Shown here: positions 17,799 to 27,240 of the stretch, piece by piece
Position numbering within the stretch: position 1 is the first letter of the stretch
How the letters are laid out: every line of letters begins with the position of its first letter
Source of the DNA: PALSA-607 sp963825425
GTDB lineage: Bacteria; Actinomycetota; Actinomycetes; Acidothermales; Acidothermaceae
Length of the DNA stretch: 64,000 nucleotides
NCBI GenBank assembly: GCA_963825425.1
Contig: CAWGTF010000017.1
Location: forward strand, 1 to 64,000
Direction: 5' to 3'
Made by a program: the position numbers and the translations under genes
Notes under the pieces: generated by a model
Seen by the model: the letters and a program-made list of their open reading frames with translations, nothing else
Database searches by the model: none
What the model was told of the DNA's origin: nothing

Positions 17799-19338
17799 GT
17801 GACCGACACAGCGGAACCCACCATCGCAGCGGCGATCGTCCTGGCCGCCGGCGAGGGCACCCGGATGAAGTCGGCGACCCCCAAGGTGCTGCACGAACTG
17901 TGCGGTCGCAGCATGCTCGGGCACGTCCTGGCTGCCGTGCGCGCAGCCGAACCCTGAGCAGCTCGTCGTCGTCACAGGTCAGGGCCGCGACCAGGTCGAA
18001 GCACCACCTCAAGCAGATCGACCCCGAGGCGATCGCGGTTTTCCAACCCACCCAACTCGGCACCGGGCACGCCGTCCGACTCGCGCTTGAAGCCCTTGAT
18101 GCCACCAGCGGCGGACCGATCGACGGCACTGTTCTTGTCGCTCCGGGCGATACGCCGCTGCTCTCAGCCGACTCCCTGCGCACGCTCGCGGCCCACCGAG
18201 CGCGCACCAAGGTCGCCGCGGTCGTGCTGACCGCGAAGGTGCCCAACCCGACCGGGTACGGCCGGATCGTTCGCAACAGGTGGGGCAATCTCGCGCGGAT
18301 CGTCGAGCACGCCGACGCGAACGAGACGGAACGCAACATCACCGAGATCAACTCGAGCGTGTACGCGTTCGACGCTGCCAAACTGCGCCACGCGCTCGGA
18401 GAGTTGACCGCTCACAACGCCCAGGCCGAGGAGTACCTGCCCGACGTCGTCCGCATTCTGGCGAAAGCGGGTGACCCGGTCGGCACCGTCGTGACCGACG
18501 ATTGGCGCGAGATCGCCGGAGTCAACGACCGCGTGCAACTCGCGCAGGCGCGCGCTCACCTGCGCGATCGCCTGCTCACCGCATTCATGCGGGACGGCGT
18601 GACGGTGATCGACCCGGCGACGACCTGGATCGACGTCGACGTGGTTCTCGAGCCGGACGCCGTGGTGCTGCCGAACACGATGTTGCTCGGCCGCACCACG
18701 ATCGCGAGCGGCGCGCAGGTCGGACCGAACTGCTCGCTGCTGGACACGACCGTCGGCGCGGGGGCGCGAGTGCGCGACGCCACCTGCGAGGGCGCCGAGA
18801 TCGGGCCGCACGCGACAGTCGGGCCCTATACCTATCTGCGGCCCGGCACGCGTTTGAAGCGCGGCGCCAAGGCTGGCGGCTTCGTCGAGATGAAGAACGC
18901 CGTGGTCGGCGAGGATTCGAAGGTTCCGCACCTCTCTTATGTAGGGGACGCGACGATCGGGGAGCGCAGCAACATCGGCGCCGCCACGATTTTCGCCAAC
19001 TACGACGGGGAGGCCAAGCACGAGACGGTCGTGGGGGACGACGTCCGGATCGGCAGCGACACGATGCTGGTCGCGCCCGTGACCGTCGGGGACGGCGCTT
19101 ACACCGCGGCCGGGTCGGTCATCGTCGAGGACGTCCCGCCTGGGGCGCTCGCTGTTGGTCGTGGCCGTCAGCGCAACGTCGAGGGCTGGGTCGAAAAGAA
19201 GCGGCCAGGGTCGGCGTCCGCCCGTTCTGCTGCTCGTTCGTCCGCGCAGGGGACCGATTACCCGAGCCCGACTTACCGCATGAGCCGCCGACCCACGACA
19301 ATGGTGCCCCTGACGAATCTCAGGGAGACTCCTCGTGA
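17799..19338 (+). CDS. glmU: bifunctional GlmU: glucosamine-1-phosphate acetyltransferase / GlcNAc-1-phosphate uridyltransferase (frameshifts near 17950 and 19290)
   Basis: Makes UDP-GlcNAc, precursor of peptidoglycan and of amino-sugar glycans. The N-terminal pyrophosphorylase domain begins IAAAIVLAAGEGTRMKS; after a shift near 17950 it continues FQPTQLGTGHAVRLAL and VAPGDTPLL. The C-terminal left-handed beta-helix acetyltransferase has many hexapeptide turns (VGPNCSLLDTTVGAG, SYVGDATIGERSNIGAATIFANYDG). The nominal frame overruns into prs; a second shift near 19290 would end the protein DESQGDSS at 19338, overlapping the prs GTG by 4 bases. An essential gene, so the shifts are likely sequence errors. 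GTG 17799 has AAGGAG upstream. Confidence 0.94.
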
Positions 19339-20312
19339 GCGGCATCAAGCGGACCGGCGAAAAGACGCTCATGCTCTTCGCCGGACGGGCGTTCCCCGAG
19401 CTGGCGCTCGAGGTGGCTCACCACCTTGGCATCGAGCCCACGCCGACGCTGGCGTACGAGTTCGCGAACGGCGAGATCTTCGTGCGGTTCGAGGAGTCGG
19501 TTCGCGGGTGTGACGCGTTCGTGCTGCAGAGCCACACCGCCCCGATCAACAAGTGGATCATGGAACAGCTGATCATGGTCGACGCGCTGAAGCGGGCCTC
19601 GGCCAAGCGCATCACCGTGGTCTGCCCGTTCTACGGATACGCGCGGCAGGACAAGAAGCACCGTGGCCGCGAACCGATTTCGGCGCGGTTGCTGGCTGAT
19701 CTTTACAAGGCCGCCGGCGCCAACCGGCTGATGGCGGTCGACCTGCACACCGCGCAGATCCAGGGCTTCTTCGACGGGCCGGTCGACCACCTGTTCGCGC
19801 TGCCGATCCTGGCCGAGTACCTCGAGAGCAAGCTCGACACGACCCACGTCACGATCGTTTCGCCGGACGCCGGGCGGGTGCGGGTCGCGGAACGCTGGAC
19901 GGATCGGCTGAACTGCGGGCTGGCGATCATCCACAAGCGCCACGATTCGCTGAGGGCCAATGAGGTCAAGGTGCACGAGGTGGTCGGTGACGTGGCCGGG
20001 CGCACCTGCATCTTGGTCGACGACATGATCGACACCGCCGGCACGATCACGAAGGCGGCCGAGGCGCTGATGGACAACGGCGCTGCGGAGGTTGTGGTCG
20101 CGGCGACCCACGCGGTGCTGTCGGGGCCGGCGGTCGACCGGCTGAAGAACTCCCCGATCACCGAGGTGGTCGTGACCGACACGCTGCCGGTTCCTGACGA
20201 ACTGCGGTTCGACAAGCTGACTGTGCTCACGATCGCCCCGCTGCTGGCCCGCGCGATCAGTGAGGTTTTCGAGGACGGCTCAGTGACCAGCCTCTTCGAC
20301 GGCGCCAGCTAG
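19335..20312 (+). CDS. prs: ribose-phosphate pyrophosphokinase (PRPP synthetase)
   Basis: Transfers pyrophosphate from ATP to ribose-5-phosphate, giving PRPP for nucleotide, His and Trp synthesis and for decaprenylphosphoryl-arabinose in some actinobacteria. Intact 325 residues. FANGEIFVRFEESVRG is the N-terminal block, YARQDKKHRGREPISARL the catalytic flexible loop, VDLHTAQIQGFF the PRPP synthetase signature, and ILVDDMIDTAGTI the PRPP-binding loop. GTG 19335 overlaps the corrected glmU stop and follows GGGAGACTCCTC. Order glmU-prs-rplY-pth is conserved in Gram-positives. Confidence 0.97.
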   Translation: MSGIKRTGEKTLMLFAGRAFPELALEVAHHLGIEPTPTLAYEFANGEIFVRFEESVRGCDAFVLQSHTAPINKWIMEQLIMVDALKRASAKRITVVCPFYGYARQDKKHRGREPISARLLADLYKAAGANRLMAVDLHTAQIQGFFDGPVDHLFALPILAEYLESKLDTTHVTIVSPDAGRVRVAERWTDRLNCGLAIIHKRHDSLRANEVKVHEVVGDVAGRTCILVDDMIDTAGTITKAAEALMDNGAAEVVVAATHAVLSGPAVDRLKNSPITEVVVTDTLPVPDELRFDKLTVLTIAPLLARAISEVFEDGSVTSLFDGAS

Positions 20313-20389
20313 CACCGGTTCGCTTCGCTCGACTGGGAGCGGTTAGACTGACCCACCGCCAACAACGCTTGTTTTCGAGGAGTCCTGTC

Positions 20390-21022
20390 GTGGCCGAGGT
20401 CAGTATCGCCGCCGAGGCGCGTTCAGAGTTCGGCAAGGGTGCCGCTCGCCGCGTGCGCCGGGCGCACAAGGTGCCCGCCGTCCTCTATGGCCACGGCACG
20501 CCGCCGCGCCACGTCAGCCTCCCCGGTCACGAGCTCAACCGGGCACTCAAGTCCGCCAACGTGCTGCTGCGGCTCGAGGGTCTCGAAGGCGGCAACGAAC
20601 TCGCGCTGCCGAAGGCCGTTCAGCGCGACGCGGTCAGTGGCGCGGTCGAGCACGTCGACCTGATCCTGGTCCGCCGCGGTGAGCGGGTCACGATCGACGT
20701 CCCGCTGATCGTCACCGGCAACCTGATCCCCGACGGCTTCCTCGACCAGCAGCTGGTCTCGCTGTCGATCGCCGCCGAGGCGACGCACATTCCGCAGAGC
20801 ATCGAGATCTCGATCCAGGATCTCCAGATCGGCCAGTCGATCCACGCCGGCGAGGTCAAGTTGCCCGAGGGCACCACGCTGCAGACCGACCCCGAGGCTG
20901 TCGTCGTCCACATCACTGGCGCTCAAAGTGCCGAGCAGTTCGAGGCCGAGATGGCCGAGGCCGAGGCCGAGCTTGCACCCGCCGTTGTCGAGGCCGCACC
21001 CGAGGTGCCGGCCGAAGGCTGA
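20390..21022 (+). CDS. rplY: 50S ribosomal protein L25, general stress protein Ctc type
   Basis: A 210-residue long form of bL25. The N-terminal domain (about residues 1-95, RSEFGKGAARRVRRAHKVPAVLYG) binds 5S rRNA. The C-terminal TL5/Ctc beta domain follows (ERVTIDVPLIVTG, DLQIGQSIHAGEVKLPEGT). The last 35 residues are an acidic Ala/Glu tail (AEAEAELAPAVVEAAP) often seen in actinobacterial L25. GTG 20390 is preceded by GAGGAG. A ~75-bp gap after prs contains TTAGACTG-type sequence that could be a -10 region, so it may have its own promoter. Confidence 0.95.
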   Translation: MAEVSIAAEARSEFGKGAARRVRRAHKVPAVLYGHGTPPRHVSLPGHELNRALKSANVLLRLEGLEGGNELALPKAVQRDAVSGAVEHVDLILVRRGERVTIDVPLIVTGNLIPDGFLDQQLVSLSIAAEATHIPQSIEISIQDLQIGQSIHAGEVKLPEGTTLQTDPEAVVVHITGAQSAEQFEAEMAEAEAELAPAVVEAAPEVPAEG

Positions 21023-21066
21023 AGCGGACGAGTCCGCGCCGGCTCGCCGAGTAACAAGCTCGGGTC

Positions 21067-21666
21067 ATGGCTGCAGCGAACCATGGCTCATCGTCGGACT
21101 CGGCAATCCCGGCCCGCAGTACGCCGCGAACAGACACAACGCCGGCTTCATGGTCGTCGACGTGCTGGCGGCTCGCATGGGTGGCCGTTTCAAAGCCCAC
21201 AAGCATCGGGCGGACGCCGTGGAGGGCCGTCTCGGCGGCAACGCGGGCAATCCTCATCAAACCGAAGACCTACATGAACGAGTCAGGCGGCCCCGTTGCG
21301 GCGCTGCGGAGCTTCTTCGGCGTCCCGATAGAGCAAGTGATCGTCGTCCACGATGAGCTCGATCTCGAAGCCGGCGTCGTGCGGGTGAAGCTCGGCGGCG
21401 GCGACAACGGTCACAACGGCCTGCGGTCGGTGACCAAGTCGCTGGGCAGCAAGGAGTATCTGCGGGTGCGCCTCGGTGTCGGTCGTCCGCCTGGCCAGCA
21501 GGATCCGGCCGACTACGTGCTCAGGGACGTTCCGGCGAGCCAGCGTGAGGAGCTCCGGCTACAGGTCGAGGTAGCCGCGGACGCCGTCGAAAGTCTGGTC
21601 AGTCGAGGCCTGCGAAGCTACCCAGAATCTTTTTCACCAATCGCCCTGACAGCAGCCCGCAGATAG
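21067..21666 (+). CDS. pth: peptidyl-tRNA hydrolase (frameshifts near 21080 and 21245)
   Basis: Releases peptides from prematurely dropped peptidyl-tRNA. Conserved blocks occur in order but in two frames: LIVGLGNPGPQYAANRHNAGF (catalytic Asn and His) lies in one, and IKPKTYMNESGG, VVHDELDLEAGVVRVK and GGGDNGHNGLRSV (further catalytic residues) in the other. ATG 21067 lies in the second frame a few codons before the first block, so one indel near 21080 and one near 21245 are required. Joined length about 200 residues is normal for the family. Essential gene; disruption is probably a sequence error. It is the last housekeeping gene before the 30-kb glycan island. Confidence 0.93.
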   Translation: MAAANHGSSSDSAIPARSTPRTDTTPASWSSTCWRLAWVAVSKPTSIGRTPWRAVSAATRAILIKPKTYMNESGGPVAALRSFFGVPIEQVIVVHDELDLEAGVVRVKLGGGDNGHNGLRSVTKSLGSKEYLRVRLGVGRPPGQQDPADYVLRDVPASQREELRLQVEVAADAVESLVSRGLRSYPESFSPIALTAARR

Positions 21667-21681
21667 TCGACACTTACGTAT

Positions 21682-21710
21682 CACCAAGGGCTCGGGGGAG
21701 CTCTTTGGTG
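21682..21710 (+). terminator. hairpin after pth (possible terminator)
   Basis: CACCAAGGGCTC pairs with GAGCTCTTTGGTG with one bulge and one G-U pair, 15 bases after the pth stop. No T-run follows, as is common for actinobacterial terminators. It would separate pth from the EPS locus. Confidence 0.45.
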
Positions 21711-22079
21711 GGTGTAGTGCAGGGGTTTGGGGGAGTTATCCGGTGTAGGGGCGAGTTCGCAGTATGGGGGTCCGGACTCAGCCGAACGGCTAGGTGGACA
21801 TTCGGCCATTCGGGTGGTTCTCACCGTCGTCCGTTCACAAAGCGTTTACGGCATCGACATCGATTGTTCCAGGTCGCTAGGTTCTCCTAGAACTACCTGG
21901 CGCGATGGCCCGCAGGGTCGCAGATCGAGGCCAGGGACACCAAGCCAGCTGGGAACTGGCTCGCACAGGAGGTACGGCCCGAAACACGAACGGCAAGGCG
22001 AACCGGTAGGTATCCGGTTCGGAAGTAATCGCGCGGGGGGGCCCGCCGCGATCGTGATTGTGGTGGGGGGCACTGCGCT
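21711..22079. other. 369-bp non-coding leader before the EPS sugar transferase
   Basis: No convincing coding frame. The sequence holds G-rich runs (GGGGGAGT, GGGGGTCC, GGGGGGGCCCG, GGTGGGGGG) and short inverted pieces such as GGTCGCTAGGTTCTCCTAGAACTACC. Transcription of the glycan locus probably starts here. I recognise no known riboswitch class. Confidence 0.4.
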
Positions 22080-23738
22080 GTGACTGACCTTATCGACAAG
22101 CCGGCATCGAATCTTGAGCCCCGCTTGTACCGTGACCGCCTCAGTGTCATCGAGAGCGGTCAGCAGACATGGCCGATGGTCGAGCGCCGAATGGCACCTC
22201 GCAGGCGTGAAGAATCCGCCCGCATCGATGACCGCCGGGTTACCGAGCTGCCGACCAGCAGACTCAGCCGAACCTGAAGCTGGTCGTCCCCGAAACCGAC
22301 GGTCGTGCGGACGGTCGGCGCCGCCCGCACGACCGCCATATTCGTCGTTACCGCACCAACGCCGTCCTGATCGACGTCGTCGCTGCCTCCGTTGGCGCCG
22401 TCGTCGCGCAGATCGGCCGGTTCGGTATCGCGCCGAGCGACAAGGCGCTCGCCTACTGGTGGGGCAGCTTGGCGCTGCCGATTCTGTGGGTGTTCGCCGT
22501 GCTGATCAGCCGCGCGTATGAGAACCGGTTCCTCGCTTCGAGCGCTGAGGAGTACCGCCGGGTGATCAACGCGGCAGTCGGCCTCATCGCCGGCATCGCC
22601 GTCGTCTCGTACCTGTTGAAGACCGAGTTCGCCCGCGGCTACGTCGTGCTCGCGTTGCCCTTCTGCATGGTCATCTCGCTGCTCGGTCGCTACGCCGCAC
22701 GCCGCCGGCTGCGTCGCGCACGCCAGCAGGGCAAGTACCTCCAGGACGTGTTGGTCGTCGGCCACGAGTGGGCCGTGCTCGACCTGGTCGCCGAACTGCG
22801 CCGCAACCCCGACAGTGGCCTGAACGTCGTCGGTGCGTGCGTGCCTGGCGGTCGTGGATCACGTCAGATGGCCGACATGGAAGTGCCGGTCATCGGTGAC
22901 CTCAACCAGGTCGTCGAATCGGTGAAGCGGGTTGGCGCTGACGTCCTCGCCGTCACGACGTGCGTCGAGTTCGGCGGGCCTGAGCTGCGTCGCGTCTGCT
23001 GGGCGTTGGAGAACAGCGACGTCGAGATCGTCGTGGCGCCCGCCTTGATCGAGGTCGCCGGGCCACGCCTGCACATCCGGCCGGTTGCGAAGCTCCCGCT
23101 GCTGCACGTCGAGAAGCCTGAGCTCACCGGGTGCTCGTCGGGTGATCAAGAACGTGTTCGACCGCAGCTCCGCGCTGGCCGCGCTGCTGCTGCTGTCCCC
23201 GCTCATGGTCGGGCGTGGCGCTCGTGATCCGGTTGACCTCACGCGGGCCGGCGCTGTTCCGCCAGACCCGGGTCGGCTTCGCAGGGCAAGCCGTTCACGA
23301 TCTACAAGTTCCGCTCGATGTACGCGGACGCCGAGGAGCGGCTCAACTCGCTCCAGGCTTTGAACGAGCGTCGCGAGGGCCTGCTCTTCAAGATCAAGAA
23401 CGACCCGCGGATCACGCCGATCGGCCGGATCCTGCGGCGCTACTCGATCGACGAACTGCCGCAGCTGATCAACGTGCTCAAGGGCGACATGTCCCTGGTC
23501 GGGCCCGCGGCCACCGCTGCCGGTCGAGGTCGCGCAGTACAGCGACGACGTGCGGCGCCGGCTGCTCGTGCGGCCCGGTGTCACCGGTCTCTGGCAGGTC
23601 AGCGGCCGCTCAGATCTGGAGTGGGTCGAATCGGTGCGACTCGACCTGCGCTACGTCGAGAACTGGTCCCTGATCTACGACTTCGAGATCTTGTGGAAGA
23701 CGTTCTACGCCGTCCTGCGGGGCGCTGGTGCTTACTAA
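22080..23738 (+). CDS. polyprenyl-phosphate sugar-phosphate transferase (WbaP/CpsE-type EPS initiator), about five frameshifts
   Basis: Transfers a sugar-1-phosphate from a nucleotide sugar to undecaprenyl phosphate, the first step of repeat-unit assembly. After a basic cytoplasmic N-terminus come four membrane helices (about 22340-22720), a Rossmann-like CoA-binding segment (DVLVVGHEWAVLDLVAELRRNP, VIGDLNQVVESVKRVGAD), the entry helix (RSSALAALLLLSPLM), and the catalytic core: LTSRGPALFRQTRVG, YKFRSMYADAEER, DELPQLINVLKGDMSLVGP, RPGVTGLWQVSGRSDL. These blocks fall in several frames with breaks near 22270, 23140, 23210, 23290 and 23520. All family motifs are present, so a real gene with indel errors is likely. 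It opens the EPS gene set. Confidence 0.88.
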
Positions 23739-23827
23739 AGCCGTACGTGCCGCCCGCCGAGGTGTCATTGGTAAGGCGTGTCGGTGGTGAGGTTAGGGTC
23801 GATGCATTCGCAGAGCGGGGAAACGTC

Positions 23828-24268
23828 TTGAGTCACAGGGTTGGCAGGGTCGGTTACGCCCCAGGCGTGTACGACCTCTTCCACGTCGGGCATCTGAACA
23901 TCCTCAAGCACGCCCGCAGCGAGTGTGACTACCTGATCGCTGGCGTTGTCTCCGATGAGATGACGCTGCTCTTCAAGGGCAAGACCCCGGTCGTCCCGTT
24001 GGCCGAGCGCCTCGAGATCGTGCAGAGCCTGCGCTTCGTCGACGAGGTTCACGCCGAGGTGCTACCCGAGAAGCTCGACACCTGGAAGCAGGTGGGCTTC
24101 GACATCATCTTCAAGGGTGACGACTGGCGTGGCACGCCCAGGGGCGACAAGTTGGAGCGTGATTTCGCGACGGTCGGCGTCGAGGTCAAGTACTTCCCGT
24201 ACACGGCCCACACCTCGAGCACCCAGCTGCGGGAAGTGCTCGATAGGCTGCTCGCCGAAGTTTCCTGA
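23828..24268 (+). CDS. cytidylyltransferase (glycerol-3-phosphate cytidylyltransferase/TagD-like)
   Basis: A 146-residue HIGH-type nucleotidyltransferase: APGVYDLFHVGHLNILKHA is the nucleotide-binding signature, IIFKGDDWRGT the conserved central block, and HTSSTQLREVL replaces the TagD RTxGISTT. The family joins CTP to a phosphorylated small alcohol (glycerol-3-P, ethanolamine-P, and similar) to give a CDP-alcohol. TTG 23828 has GAGCGGGGA upstream; no ATG or GTG fits. It sits 90 bp after the initiating transferase. With the CDP-alcohol phosphatidyltransferase at 40.4 kb it could supply a phospho-alcohol decoration of the glycan (inference). The exact substrate is unknown. Confidence 0.88.
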   Translation: MSHRVGRVGYAPGVYDLFHVGHLNILKHARSECDYLIAGVVSDEMTLLFKGKTPVVPLAERLEIVQSLRFVDEVHAEVLPEKLDTWKQVGFDIIFKGDDWRGTPRGDKLERDFATVGVEVKYFPYTAHTSSTQLREVLDRLLAEVS

Positions 24269-24375
24269 ATTTTTTCACCCGGCGGGTGTCACGCTTCCTT
24301 CATGTCCGGGGGCGGCATGGTCGAGAATGATTCCGGCGCGTTTTCTCGACGCCTCCGGCTAGAAAGGGTTGACAC

Positions 24376-25851
24376 ATGGAGCGGAGCCGCTATTTCGCGG
24401 CCCTCTACCGGCGATGGTTCGTCGTCGTCCTAGTCGGGTTGCTCGGGCTCGGCTCAGCCGCGGCCCTCTCGGCCGCGCACTCGTCGAAGTACCGGGCGAG
24501 TACGTCTTTGTTCTTCTCGGTGTCCGGCGCGTCGTCGGTAAGCGACCTCTCGCAAGGCGCCGCCTACACCCAGAACCTGATGCCGTCGTTTAGTGCGCTC
24601 GCGACTACCGCGTCGGTGCTGGCCCCAGTTGCCCAACAGCTCGGCCTGCACAAGACCGACTCGCAACTGGCGAGCATGATTCGAACGAAAACCGCGACCG
24701 GCGCCGTGATCTTGCAGATCTTCGTCACCGACACGTCGGCGCAGGAGAGTGCCGCGATCGCGAACGCGGTTGCCGCCCAGCTGGCCAAGTCGGTCGGCAC
24801 GCTGTCGCCTGCGGTCACCCAAGGCGGCACCAAACAGCTCAGTGCCTCGGTCGTCGCACAGGCGCCGGTGCCGCGCGCGCCGCTCGCCACAACTGGCAAG
24901 AAGCAGAGCTATGCCGAAGGTCTGGTGGGCGGTCTCGTCATCGGCGTGCTGCTCGTGCTCGCGCTCGAGATGCTCGATACCCGGGTGCGCAACGAGGACG
25001 AACTGCGGCAAGTGACGGCCGCTCCCTTGGTCGGCCGGATCACCGCCACGCGCCGGCCCCTGCTCCTCGGTGACACCGAGGGGCGAGCCGGTGAGGCCTT
25101 CCGCGCGCTGCGCGCGAACGTTTTTGCGATCGGCGGCCGGGACGTGGTGCTGAAATCCGTGGTGGTCGCTGCGGCCGCTCCGGGCGAGGGCGCGACCACG
25201 ACCGCGATCAACCTCGGGCTGGTTGCCGCCGAGACCGGTCTGCGGGTGCTGCTCATCGAGGCGGACCTGCGCCGCCCCACCGCTGCGCGCTACCTCAACC
25301 TGCGAGAAGCCCCGGGCCTGATTGCCGTGCTGGCCAACAGCGGGCTGTTCGCCAGCGCCGTCCAGACCCTGCCTGGGTACGGGGTCGACGTCCTGCCTGC
25401 TGGCGGCACACCCGCAAATCCGGGTGAGCTGATCGGATCTACCGAGATGGCCGAGCTGATCGCGACCGCCACTCGCGATTACGACTTTGTGGTCATCGAT
25501 GCCGCCGCAGTTTTGATGTCGACCGACGCGGCCGTGCTCGCGCGTTACACCGACGGCGCGTTGGTCGTGGTCGATACCCGCAGCACCAAGCGTCGCCAGC
25601 TCGCCGACGCCACGGCGTCGTTGCATCGGGCCGGCGCGACCTTGCTTGGCATCGTCATGAACAAGGCCGACCTCAGCGCGGCAGTTCGCTCCGTGCGCAG
25701 CCTGCGCCGCGCTCGTCCTCCGGCGCCGCAGGCTGGCCACCCGAAGGTGTCGCTGAACAGTCGGCCGGCTGCCGTCGCCAGCCGTGCAGGCGCCAGCGGC
25801 GGTAGTAGTGGCAGCCCAGCCAGCGAGCCACGGCGCGGATCCGGGTCCTGA
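24376..25851 (+). CDS. Wzz/BY-kinase-like protein 1, with degenerate nucleotide-binding site
   Basis: A 491-residue polysaccharide co-polymerase. A Wzz domain lies between two membrane helices (VVVLVGLLGLGSAAALSAAH near residue 20; GLVGGLVIGVLLVLALEML near residue 190). A CpsD/Wzc-like ATPase domain occupies about residues 230-430. The Walker A equivalent reads APGEGATTTAIN, with Ala where the catalytic Lys should be. Walker A' reads LLIEADLRRPT and Walker B VVIDAAAV. The ~70-residue tail is Ser/Ala/Arg-rich with no tyrosines, so the usual C-terminal autophosphorylation cluster is missing. It likely acts in chain length or export as a non-kinase. ATG 24376 follows AGAAAGGG. It is followed by a paralogue 40 bp downstream. 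Confidence 0.85.
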   Translation: MERSRYFAALYRRWFVVVLVGLLGLGSAAALSAAHSSKYRASTSLFFSVSGASSVSDLSQGAAYTQNLMPSFSALATTASVLAPVAQQLGLHKTDSQLASMIRTKTATGAVILQIFVTDTSAQESAAIANAVAAQLAKSVGTLSPAVTQGGTKQLSASVVAQAPVPRAPLATTGKKQSYAEGLVGGLVIGVLLVLALEMLDTRVRNEDELRQVTAAPLVGRITATRRPLLLGDTEGRAGEAFRALRANVFAIGGRDVVLKSVVVAAAAPGEGATTTAINLGLVAAETGLRVLLIEADLRRPTAARYLNLREAPGLIAVLANSGLFASAVQTLPGYGVDVLPAGGTPANPGELIGSTEMAELIATATRDYDFVVIDAAAVLMSTDAAVLARYTDGALVVVDTRSTKRRQLADATASLHRAGATLLGIVMNKADLSAAVRSVRSLRRARPPAPQAGHPKVSLNSRPAAVASRAGASGGSSGSPASEPRRGSGS

Positions 25852-25890
25852 CGGAGACGGCGGGACTCTGCTGATGTACGAACGCCTCTG

Positions 25891-27240
25891 ATGGACGCAC
25901 GCCGGTTCTGGCACGCCGTCGCACACCGCTGGATCGTCATCGCCCTCCTCTTGGTCGTCGGACCACTCCTGGGCGTCGTTGTCGCTCTCCAGTTGCCGGT
26001 GCATTACCGGGCTACCGCGGCGGTGCTGATTTCCGCGGATCACATCAACTCGATCGACGATCTGGGCACCGGCAGCCAGCTCGCGGTGAACGTTGCACCG
26101 TCGTTCGCCGCACTCGTGACATCACCCGCCGTGTTGTCACCTGCCATCACCGCGCTGGGGCTCGACAGCTCGCCTGGCCAGCTCGCTCCTGCTGTGCGGG
26201 TCACCGTTCCACTGTTTAGCAGCACCGTCGACGATCAGCGTCACGGCGAGTGGCCGCGCGACGGCCGCCGCGCTCGCGAATGCGGTGGCCGACCAGTTCG
26301 CCCTGCTCGTGCCGAAACTGTCGCCGACGATTGAGGATTCTCCGGCCTTCAAGGCGACGAAGATCGAACCGGCGTACCCGCCGGCCTCCGACACCGGCCT
26401 TCGGGCCGGGGGCGGTCTCGCCATCGGGCTGATCGTGGCGCTCGCTCTTTGCTGGGCGGTCGTCGCGACTTACGCGGCGAATCCCGTCATCGACCGGCGC
26501 GAGGTTGCCGCCCGCGTCACCGCCGTGCCGGTGCTCGGCACACTTGCCGGCAGCGGGTCGCACGGGCCACCACAGGTTATCGGGCCGACGGCGAATCGGA
26601 GTCCGAGCGCGACCGCAGCGTGCTGACCACGCTCGCGGCGGTAGCGCCGGCTGTGCGATGCCTGATGGTTGCGTCGCCCCGCGCAGGCGATGGCGGTACG
26701 CGCACCGCGGTCAACATGGCGGTGAGTGGTGCACAGTCGCGCAGTGTGTTGTTGGTCGACGCTGACCTGCGCGAGCCCACCGTCGCCCGCCTCCTCGAAC
26801 TCGATGAATCTGCTGGCCTGCAAGGGATTCTGGCCGGGACCTCGACTTTCGCCGACGTCGTGCAGCCGGTTGGCAACCATGGCTTGCACGTCATTACGGC
26901 AGGCGTCAGCGCCTCGCGCGGGGCGGGCAACCCGCTCCTCGCGTCCGCCGCGATGAGTCGATTCTTGGCCACTGCACGAGGGCGCTACGACCTCGTCGTG
27001 ATCAACACTTCGGCGATGAGTACGTCGAGCGATGCGCTCAGTCTCGCCGCGCATGTCGACGGCATCGTCGTCGTGGTCGATGCGCGACGCACGCGACAGC
27101 GGATGCTGACGACGACGGTTCGCCGCTTGACGCTGGCTGGTGGTTCGGTCGTCGGCCTCGTGCTGAATCGGACGTCGCCACCACTGCAGCTTCCGCATCT
27201 TGGTCCTGACGCCGGCCTCAAACGGTTGGCGGGCGTGTGA
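25891..27240 (+). CDS. Wzz/BY-kinase-like protein 2, degenerate site (frameshifts near 26240 and 26600)
   Basis: Paralogue of the preceding gene. The Wzz part starts ARRFWHAVAHRWIVIALLL and has a second helix at about 26410-26480. After two frame changes the ATPase-like domain runs VASPRAGDGGTRTAVNMAV, VLLVDADLREPTVARLLEL, LHVITAGVSASRG, YDLVVINTSAM. The Walker A lysine is replaced (GDGGTRT) and the Walker B Asp is Asn. The protein ends HLGPDAGLKRLAGV without tyrosines. These are substitutions, not effects of the indels. Its stop overlaps the start of the O-antigen-ligase-like gene (GTGTGA), indicating tight coupling of chain-length and polymerisation functions. Confidence 0.8.

Noticed and set aside
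18164..19372. Minus-strand 402-codon frame opposite glmU
   Set aside because: Antisense shadow of the hexapeptide-repeat region; glmU motifs are unambiguous on the plus strand.
24454..26043. Long minus-strand open frame (529 codons) opposite the Wzz-like genes
   Set aside because: It runs antisense across two genes with clear domains, has no recognisable motifs and shows the composition typical of high-GC antisense frames.
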